Shown here one piece after another: positions 6,086 through 11,007 of a DNA stretch of 11,007 nt (position 1 is the stretch's first letter; the number at the start of each line of letters is the position of its first letter). Under the pieces are notes generated by a model, which did no database searches, was not told where the DNA came from, and was given only the letters and a program-made list of their open reading frames with translations. The DNA comes from Methanobacteriaceae archaeon (GTDB lineage: Archaea; Methanobacteriota; Methanobacteria; Methanobacteriales; Methanobacteriaceae). The translations under genes and the position numbers were made by a program. The stretch spans positions 1 to 11,007 of the forward strand of contig WOYJ01000191.1 of NCBI GenBank assembly GCA_011620845.1. The letters run 5' to 3'.

Positions 6086-7324
6086 TTATCTAAACATCCT
6101 TGGAACCCGTTTTTTCCAGGCCACAGGTAAAACGATATCTATAGCATCATCTACAGTTACTATTCCCTTTAACCTATTCTCCTCTTCAACGACCGGCAGT
6201 GCCAGTAAATTATATTTAGCAATCTTCTGGGCAACCTCTTCCTCTTCTTCCAGGATATCAACGGTTATCACCGGTGTTATCATGACTTCAGAAATCTTTT
6301 TATCAGGATCAGCCAGTAAAATATCCCTTAACGATACAACACCTGTTAATTCATCGTCTTTTGATACCACATATACGTAGTAGATGGTTTCCACATCTTT
6401 GGCTATCTCCCGGAGCTGTTTCATCACTTCGCCTACGGTGAGGTCCTGTTCTATGCAGGCGTATTCGGTGGTCATGATCCCGCCGGCTGTGTTTTCTGGA
6501 TACTTCAGTAATATTCGGATATCTTTAGATTCCTTGGGCGCCAGTAAACCTAAGAGTTCCTCGGCTTTCTCTTCAGGTAGATCTCCCAGGACGTCTGCCG
6601 CGTCGTCGGGGTCCATCTCATCCAGGATTTCTGCAGCACGCTGGCTGTCCATACCTTCCAGGAGATAGGCCTGTCTTTCTGGTGAGACTTCTTCTAGAGT
6701 ATCGGCTGCTGCCTCATCGTCCAGGCTGTTCAGGATATTTATAGATTCGTTGAGTCCTAACTGGTCCACTATTTCCGCTATATCTGCTGGGTGGAGTTTT
6801 TTAATGTTCTGCTTGGGGACCTTTAATTTCAGTTTGGAATAGTCCTGGTTCAGGGTGTCGATGTCTGTCCAGGCGATTATGTTCTCATTTGACTTAACCC
6901 GCATGGGCTTTGCTATGCTTTCCAATCCCAGCCTCTTTAAAATACCGTAAAAACCAATATCAACGCCGATTATGTGATAGTAACCGTGGCTACTGGAGAT
7001 CTTTATATCATTAACTCTCCTCACCTTTTTATCCTCAATATCCACTACTTGCCGGTCTAAAACATCTTCCCAGAGTCTTATATCCATGTTCTGTATTTTA
7101 TACTCTATTATTTCATCGAGAGATGTTTTAAGCTTAGTTTCCTTACCAATACTATCAATATATTTATAAGGAATGGTAATTGTCTTTTTATCGGTTTTAT
7201 CTACTATTATCGCTTTTATTATGGGGTAAGAAACTTCTGAAGATACAATGGCATCCTTTAATTTCCCTATTTTCTTGCCGGTTCTGTCAAATACCGGTTT
7301 TTTAATAATTTCACTGAGGTACAT
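6086..7324 (-). CDS. Soluble PRC-barrel/MgtE-N/CBS-pair protein, probable Mg2+ sensor
   Basis: This 412-residue protein has no transmembrane segments. Two PRC-barrel-like repeats occupy about 1-78 (SEIIKKPVFDRTGKKIGKL) and 80-160 (DVLDRQVVDIEDKKVRRV). An MgtE-N superhelical domain follows at about 175-278, beginning LHPADIAEIVDQL and holding the acidic EMDPDDAADVLGDLPEEKAEEL. A CBS pair occupies about 283-403 (YPENTAGGIMTTEYACIEQ, then ISEVMITPVITVDILEEEEE). In MgtE channels these N and CBS domains sense cytosolic Mg2+ and gate the pore; here the pore is absent. The SD GGAGGTGA lies 5 nt before ATG 7324. It sits between the Lrp gene (24-nt gap) and the Nramp gene (16-nt gap), so it likely regulates that transporter according to Mg2+. 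Confidence 0.9.
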   Translation of the reverse strand: MYLSEIIKKPVFDRTGKKIGKLKDAIVSSEVSYPIIKAIIVDKTDKKTITIPYKYIDSIGKETKLKTSLDEIIEYKIQNMDIRLWEDVLDRQVVDIEDKKVRRVNDIKISSSHGYYHIIGVDIGFYGILKRLGLESIAKPMRVKSNENIIAWTDIDTLNQDYSKLKLKVPKQNIKKLHPADIAEIVDQLGLNESINILNSLDDEAAADTLEEVSPERQAYLLEGMDSQRAAEILDEMDPDDAADVLGDLPEEKAEELLGLLAPKESKDIRILLKYPENTAGGIMTTEYACIEQDLTVGEVMKQLREIAKDVETIYYVYVVSKDDELTGVVSLRDILLADPDKKISEVMITPVITVDILEEEEEVAQKIAKYNLLALPVVEEENRLKGIVTVDDAIDIVLPVAWKKRVPRMFR

Positions 7325-7348
7325 TAATTCACCTCCTGGAGTTCTTTT

Positions 7349-7801
7349 TTATTCCTTGGGTTCGGTTAGTGGCACCACCCCTTCTTTGACCCTTTCCATT
7401 ACGATCATCTCGGTTAAATCTTCGATTCCGTCCACAGAACGTATTTTTGAATTAATTATGTTGTTTAATTCATCTAAACTACGCGCCCATACTTTAATAA
7501 GGATGTCGTATTCACCAGAAATACTGTAAACTTCTGATACTTCATCAAGGTTTGATAATTCCTGTTCAACGTCTTTATGTTTTTCTGATTCGCTTTGAAT
7601 AATTATTATCGCAGTAATTTTCAAATCAATCTTATCATAATCCAGTATTAAGGTATACTGCTTGATCACGTCTTTTTCAAGTTTCTTAAGCCGGTTGGAT
7701 ATGGTTGCATCAGGCACGTCTATGTCCTTGGACATCTGGGAGAGGGTGATCCTCGAGTTTTGGATCAGTGAATGAATTATCCGCGAGTCTATTTCATCCA
7801 T
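7349..7801 (-). CDS. Lrp/AsnC-family transcriptional regulator
   Basis: This 150-residue protein has the standard Lrp/AsnC layout. The N-terminal helix-turn-helix is MDEIDSRIIHSLIQNSRIT, then LSQMSKDIDVPDATISNRLKKLE (residues about 1-45). The C-terminal RAM domain forms the dimer and octamer and binds small ligands, typically amino acids (LKITAIIIIQSESEKHKDVE, VSEVYSISGEYDILIKVWA, SVDGIEDLTEMIVMERVKEG). I chose ATG 7801 because GGTGA sits about 8 nt upstream and MDEIDSRI is the usual family beginning. An ATG at 7822 would add seven residues and has no Shine-Dalgarno. It is the first gene of the operon with the Mg2+-sensor-like gene and the Nramp gene. The phased dyads just upstream suggest autoregulation. 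The ligand is unknown. Confidence 0.9.
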   Translation of the reverse strand: MDEIDSRIIHSLIQNSRITLSQMSKDIDVPDATISNRLKKLEKDVIKQYTLILDYDKIDLKITAIIIIQSESEKHKDVEQELSNLDEVSEVYSISGEYDILIKVWARSLDELNNIINSKIRSVDGIEDLTEMIVMERVKEGVVPLTEPKE

Positions 7802-7835
7802 TTCATGTTCACCACAAAACATCTGTGAGTGGTAC

Positions 7836-7935
7836 TAGTATATTTCCATATTAATATAAATGTACTGGTAATTGACCAAAATTTTTTAAGAATGTTGGTA
7901 AATTTCCCACATTGATAAATTATTTGGGTAGATAT
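7836..7935. promoter_or_regulatory. 30-bp-phased operator array upstream of the Lrp gene
   Basis: Related dyads start at exactly 30-bp steps: TAGTATATTTCCA (7836-7848), TGGTAATTGACCA (7866-7878), TGGTAAATTTCCCA (7896-7909) and a weak GGGTAGATATAT (7926 on). The second has TGGT/ACCA arms. The third is a 14-bp palindrome with one mismatched pair. The preceding bases also recur, as GTACTAGTA at 7832 and GTACTGGTA at 7862. Thirty bp is about three helical turns, so all sites face the same side of the DNA, as expected for a multimeric Lrp-type protein that wraps DNA. The first two flank the TATA box, consistent with repression of the operon. Confidence 0.65.
7853..7860 (-). promoter_or_regulatory. 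TATA box of the Lrp-MgtE_N/CBS-Nramp operon
   Basis: On the minus strand this reads TTTATATT. A TSS about 26 nt downstream would fall near 7830, leaving a leader of about 30 nt before ATG 7801, with GGTGA in it. It lies between the first two dyads of the array. Confidence 0.55.
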
Positions 7936-7963
7936 ATTGCTAAAAAATAGAATGAAAATTGAT

Positions 7964-7974
7964 AAAAAAAAAAA
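7964..7974 (-). terminator. T11 terminator of the zinc-ribbon/PsbP-like gene
   Basis: A run of 11 A on the plus strand is a U11 tract in the minus-strand transcript, 38 nt past the stop codon at 8013. Such tracts are the known archaeal intrinsic terminators. It separates this gene from the downstream Lrp operon and its operators. Confidence 0.7.
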
Positions 7975-8012
7975 GAAATTCATGGATTGAATAGCAAAAT
8001 ATTTCTTAATTC

Positions 8013-8780
8013 CTATAACGGTTTGAAGCTGTAGATCACCATTTCAAATTTAGGAAGAGTTTCATTCCATTCGTCTTGAGGAGTGACACACCCAATCCTG
8101 TAATACAAAGACCCAGGGATAACCTCGATATGCGCCGTAATGGCCCTATATGGTCTGCCACTAACATTCCATTCCTTTATTAGCTCCACCGCCCTCATAC
8201 CGTTAACTGTTATGTTTCGATGTGAAACATAGGTTTGTCCTATCTCCGCAATATCAATCCGGTAAGCCTCAATCATCTGGTCTAAAGAAGTCACACCTCT
8301 CTGTTTAATGTAGAAATAGGTGGTAATGCTATCAGACTCAGTTTTATTGCCTTCTGGTTCAAAGAATGCTACAACTGGATTACCAAAACCCCACCGGCTG
8401 GGAGCGTTAAGATTATACATTTGTATCCACCCCGCCGGGTAATTAAAGGTTATTCCATGACCGGCATAGGTTTCATTTGGTATATAATTGGTGAAATTAT
8501 TATTTGAGGTAGAATTATTAGTAGTTAGATTCCCTAGAGTAATTATATTAGTAAAAACGGTTAATACTGTAAATATTGCAATTAAAGCTATAGCTGAAAT
8601 AATAAGGATTGATTTAACCGGTTTTTTTGAACCCTTGTCCTTTAAACCATCAGGTTTCCTTCCCAAATATCGTTTATACTCTAAATTCCCTCCACAATCA
8701 GCACATATATAATCAGAAAGTGTATCTCCTTCCTTTAAATCGTATTCTTTGCCACATTCTTTGCATTTCACCGTAACCAA
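8013..8780 (-). CDS. Zinc-ribbon, single-TM, PsbP-like extracytoplasmic domain protein
   Basis: This 255-residue protein has three parts. A cytosolic zinc ribbon has C6/C9 and C26/C29 (CKECGKEYDLKEG, YICADCGGNLEYK). One transmembrane helix spans about 56-78 (KSILIISAIALIAIFTVLTVF). After an Asn/Thr-rich linker with several N-glycosylation sequons (NNST, NFT, NET), a C-terminal domain (about 105-255) begins HGITFNYPAGWIQMY, a beta-rich pattern like the PsbP-related domains common in Methanobacteriales membrane proteins. The function is unknown. The start is TTG 8780, preceded by AAGGGGGATT as a Shine-Dalgarno. AT-rich boxes at 8801-8808 (minus strand ATTTATAT) and 8812-8821 could be its TATA element. 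It appears to be a single-gene transcript ending at the T11 tract. Confidence 0.8.
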   Translation of the reverse strand: MVTVKCKECGKEYDLKEGDTLSDYICADCGGNLEYKRYLGRKPDGLKDKGSKKPVKSILIISAIALIAIFTVLTVFTNIITLGNLTTNNSTSNNNFTNYIPNETYAGHGITFNYPAGWIQMYNLNAPSRWGFGNPVVAFFEPEGNKTESDSITTYFYIKQRGVTSLDQMIEAYRIDIAEIGQTYVSHRNITVNGMRAVELIKEWNVSGRPYRAITAHIEVIPGSLYYRIGCVTPQDEWNETLPKFEMVIYSFKPL

Positions 8781-8913
8781 AATTAATCCCCCTTACACTA
8801 ATATAAATAATTGTTATATAATTATAGATAAAAGTCTTCCTGTTTAGTGATGGAGGATATGTCTATCTCTTAAATTGATCGTTAAATTACCTTTAAATCT
8901 CTTAATATTGTTT

Positions 8914-8941
8914 AATATGATAAATAGTATAGTATCATATT
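8914..8941. repeat. 9-bp perfect inverted repeat downstream of the pilin-like operon
   Basis: AATATGATA (8914-8922) and TATCATATT (8933-8941) are perfectly complementary with a 10-nt spacer. It begins 16 nt past the stop of the pilin-like gene on the minus strand. It could end or stabilise that transcript, or be an operator for the next gene. A T-run follows only on the plus strand. Confidence 0.45.
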
Positions 8942-8957
8942 TTTAAAGATGATTAAG

Positions 8958-9947
8958 CTATTCCATCCAGATTTTAAGCACGAATGAACAGGGTTGAGGG
9001 TGTAAATATTCAATTTTCACTTCATCAGGGGGTGTACCCTTGGGAACCCCTATCAGATACGTATTAGAAGATTTAAAATGATCATTAGGCATTTGAACAT
9101 GTAGCCATATTACAGCTTCCTCATCATCACCTATCATTTCATTTATTTTATCATTTACCAGTATAGGGTGTCCTGAGAAGGTTTCCTTTTCTATACTTAT
9201 CTTATCTGGCCGATCCAGTATCCATCCCCTGCTGTCTTCTAACACAGGAGGATCGGTCAGAATATAAAAGTCAGTCGTATTAAGGTCCTCCTGGGTTACC
9301 TTGAAGCAACTGCATTTCCAATCGGTTGTAGAGTTTTCATCAGGTTTACTGTGACCTGTAAATCCTGTGTAGTTGTAATGTGGGCAGATCTCCTGTTTGG
9401 AATTACTGGTCATACTGGTTAAAATCTTAAAATCCCTGAAATTCACCAGAACAGTACGGTTCACCACTGCTACTTCCGTAACTTCCGGAGGAGGGGCCCC
9501 GTTACCCACCTCCAATGGTTCCAGGGTGGAACTTGCCGGATAAATCGTTAAAGAGGAATTTGCAGCGGGTGGTATGACGTTACCCATGAACTCGTGGTAC
9601 CTGGCTTCAAGGTGGGTTATCTTTGCAAAACTCAGTATCTTGGTGGTATTTTTAGTTCCGTTGGTATCCTGTGCCAGTCCTGGTGTAACAAATTGTGTAT
9701 CATTACTATTTTCCCAATCCGGAGTTCCAGGGGTGTTTATCAGTATATCTGCTGCGTCGATTGCAATCCTATCCAGTGACTTTCCAGCTGAATAATCAGA
9801 TATTTTAAAAGCTACGATGTCTAAAGCATCAGCCGACATTCCAATTACCATGGTAATTATGATAAGAGCAAGCAATACGTCCATAGAAAATACCTGTCCC
9901 TTATTTTCCTTAAAAAAATTTATAGGTTTAGAATTTAATCTAATCAT
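8958..9947 (-). CDS. Prepilin-like secreted or membrane-anchored protein
   Basis: This 329-residue protein has a short basic N-terminus, then KENKGQVFSMDVLLALIIITMV. The KG-Q pattern (G17/Q18) followed by a hydrophobic helix (about 23-37) resembles the archaeal class III signal peptides cut by prepilin peptidases (PibD/EppA type), though the acidic residue is at +6 instead of +5. The segment AADILINTPGTPDWEN (65-80) is of a kind common in archaeal pilin-like proteins. The rest is probably extracellular, with about eight N-x-S/T sequons and cysteines C188 (in CPHY), C212, C214 and C320. ATG 9947 overlaps the upstream stop by 1 nt (TGATG), with AGGTGAT just ahead. A TTG at 9950 is too close to that site. 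The protein could be a minor pilin or pseudopilin, or a cell-surface adhesin. Confidence 0.7.
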   Translation of the reverse strand: MIRLNSKPINFFKENKGQVFSMDVLLALIIITMVIGMSADALDIVAFKISDYSAGKSLDRIAIDAADILINTPGTPDWENSNDTQFVTPGLAQDTNGTKNTTKILSFAKITHLEARYHEFMGNVIPPAANSSLTIYPASSTLEPLEVGNGAPPPEVTEVAVVNRTVLVNFRDFKILTSMTSNSKQEICPHYNYTGFTGHSKPDENSTTDWKCSCFKVTQEDLNTTDFYILTDPPVLEDSRGWILDRPDKISIEKETFSGHPILVNDKINEMIGDDEEAVIWLHVQMPNDHFKSSNTYLIGVPKGTPPDEVKIEYLHPQPCSFVLKIWME

Positions 9948-10978
9948 CAATCATCACCTGATTTTAGGATGGTGGGAAAGCCATATTTCTGCCTGTGGGC
10001 GTTGTCTAAATAGAGGATAAGGAGATTAACTCCATCAGAATAGTAAATAATCCCATATCCAGGGTAAGTGTTGTTGGTTGTTTCATCAAAGATCACATGG
10101 TCGATGGAACTGGGAGCGGTGCAGGTGAAATTGGTGCTGCTGGAATTACTGCTGTTTACACTGGTGTTTGCCGAAGAACAGGGGATTATGAAGGTTTCCA
10201 TACCATAATGGGGACAGGTTCCTTTACCTTCCAACCTGCAGAGGAAACACGGTCCATCAGCACTCTCGTGGAAATACCCATTGTCTATACAGTTTTTGAG
10301 TGTATTGTTGTTTGTTCCATGCATTATGTAGGGATCATAGGGACATTTCTTTATTATGAAGGTGGTGGTGGAGTTTTCATAGGCGAAGGCATTTTCCACT
10401 CCACGTTTCTCCAGGTAATTAACCAGGGTGGAACCAAAGGCAATTTTGTTATTTATAACCTGAATCCCCCCATGATCTTTGCATTTGATGAATGGTAATG
10501 GGTTGGGTATGGGATACTGTGGGTCTGTGAGTGGGATATCCTGACTTACGAACTCCCAATGAATGATATTACCCTTACCCACATATATGGTGGAATTTAC
10601 CTGAACTGCAAATGGATCTTCCGAGTTACCTACCGATGTGATGTTACAGTCCACCTCCATCCCACTGTTATCCTCATAATCCTGGACCATCTGGTCCATC
10701 CTAGTCTGCAGATCTGCTTTGATTACCACCCGGCTGTTGGAAAGTGGTGTCCCTGAACTCACCACGCTATCAGCTTCACTTTTTAAAACCTCCTTTCCTG
10801 CAACCATAATATCAGCTTCAAGGTCTTTTGCTGTATTTAACACGGCCCCGGACCCTAAAACCCGGGAATTTTCTTCTACACCTCCGGTAGTCAGGTCTAA
10901 AAATACAGCAAATAGCAGTATGGCGGGTAAAACCAGTAAAAAGGACATTCCACTCATGACGTAACCCCGGTTATCCAT
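9947..10978 (-). CDS. Prepilin-like cell-surface protein, first gene of a coupled pair
   Basis: This 343-residue protein has the N-terminus MDNRGYVMSGMSFLLVLPAI, a charged stub and Gly followed by a hydrophobic helix (about 11-28), which resembles a prepilin or signal anchor. The remainder is probably extracytoplasmic and rich in N-glycosylation sequons (NIT, NST, NNT, NTS, NSS, NFT). Nine cysteines cluster in the second half, including DGPCFLCRLEGKGTCPHYG (C244, C247, C255). The CPHY string recurs in the downstream partner. The region ASNTSVNSSNSSS-like (about 268-284) is a Ser/Asn linker. No Shine-Dalgarno precedes ATG 10978; a TATA box lies at the distance expected for a leaderless message. 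The 3' end overlaps the next start by 1 nt. The function is unknown; it may take part in a type IV pilus-like surface structure. Confidence 0.7.
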   Translation of the reverse strand: MDNRGYVMSGMSFLLVLPAILLFAVFLDLTTGGVEENSRVLGSGAVLNTAKDLEADIMVAGKEVLKSEADSVVSSGTPLSNSRVVIKADLQTRMDQMVQDYEDNSGMEVDCNITSVGNSEDPFAVQVNSTIYVGKGNIIHWEFVSQDIPLTDPQYPIPNPLPFIKCKDHGGIQVINNKIAFGSTLVNYLEKRGVENAFAYENSTTTFIIKKCPYDPYIMHGTNNNTLKNCIDNGYFHESADGPCFLCRLEGKGTCPHYGMETFIIPCSSANTSVNSSNSSSTNFTCTAPSSIDHVIFDETTNNTYPGYGIIYYSDGVNLLILYLDNAHRQKYGFPTILKSGDD

Positions 10979-11000
10979 AATAATTAGTATTACTTTTTAC

Positions 11001-11007
11001 TATATAA
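11001..11007 (-). promoter_or_regulatory. TATA box of the pilin-like operon (leaderless type)
   Basis: Minus-strand TTATATA occupies positions -29 to -23 relative to the A of ATG 10978. That spacing would place the TSS at or next to the start codon, and no Shine-Dalgarno lies between. It is at the window edge, so the upstream BRE is not visible. Confidence 0.6.

Noticed and set aside
7831..7930. CRISPR-like array suggested by the 30-bp periodicity
   Set aside because: The repeated part is only about 10-14 bp and is imperfect, without conserved 25-37 bp repeats, so a protein-binding array fits better.
7802..7983. Minus-strand frame of 64 codons overlapping the Lrp start and operator region
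   Set aside because: It is low-complexity Phe/Ile-rich translation of AT-rich promoter DNA with no Shine-Dalgarno.
10097..10498. Plus-strand frame of 133 codons inside the prepilin-like gene
   Set aside because: It is a shadow frame antisense to a gene with a signal-anchor, clustered cysteines and glycosylation sequons; there is no start signal.

Overview
The window looks like chromosomal DNA from a methanogenic archaeon of the Methanobacteriales, probably a mesophilic Methanobacterium-like organism. The reasons are an archaeal/eukaryal-type information gene block (ribosomal protein L21e, RNA polymerase subunit F/Rpb4, a DUF655 protein, a KsgA/Dim1 dimethyltransferase and an Mtq2-type methyltransferase), archaeal TATA boxes (TTTAAATA, TTATATA), Shine-Dalgarno sites matching GGAGGTGATC, a leaderless-type promoter, and archaeal prepilin-like N-termini. 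The species is inferred from style, not from a database search.

Layout. 1-183 is a promoter region. 184-2331 (+) holds rpl21e, rpoF, a DUF655 gene and ksgA. Between ksgA and the Mtq2-like methyltransferase gene (4194-4787, +) lies about 1.86 kb of accessory-looking DNA. It contains a minus-strand membrane-anchored DnaJ-type zinc-finger protein, an AT-rich spacer with a perfect 18-bp palindrome, a frameshifted carboxymuconolactone decarboxylase (CMD) family gene (not predicted as an intact gene), and two small unrecognised genes. From 4813 onward everything is on the minus strand.

The minus-strand set at 7801-4813 reads as one operon: an Lrp/AsnC regulator, then a soluble protein with PRC-barrel-like, MgtE-N and CBS-pair domains, then an Nramp-superfamily transporter. 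The transporter's metal-site motifs depart from canonical Mn/Fe Nramp proteins: DPGN is replaced by DAGG, and the TM6 methionine-proline-histidine by Ala-Pro-Trp. An MgtE-type Mg2+ sensor separated from an MgtE channel and paired with an NRMT-like transporter suggests a Mg2+ uptake system. Upstream of the Lrp gene are three good dyads and one weaker dyad, starting at exactly 30-bp intervals (7836, 7866, 7896, 7926) and surrounding the TATA box. This looks like an Lrp operator array.

The remaining minus-strand part (8013-10978) encodes extracytoplasmic proteins. One is a zinc-ribbon/TM/PsbP-like protein with a T-tract terminator. The others are a translationally coupled pair of glycosylation-sequon-rich, prepilin-like proteins, driven by a leaderless-type promoter at the right edge of the window.
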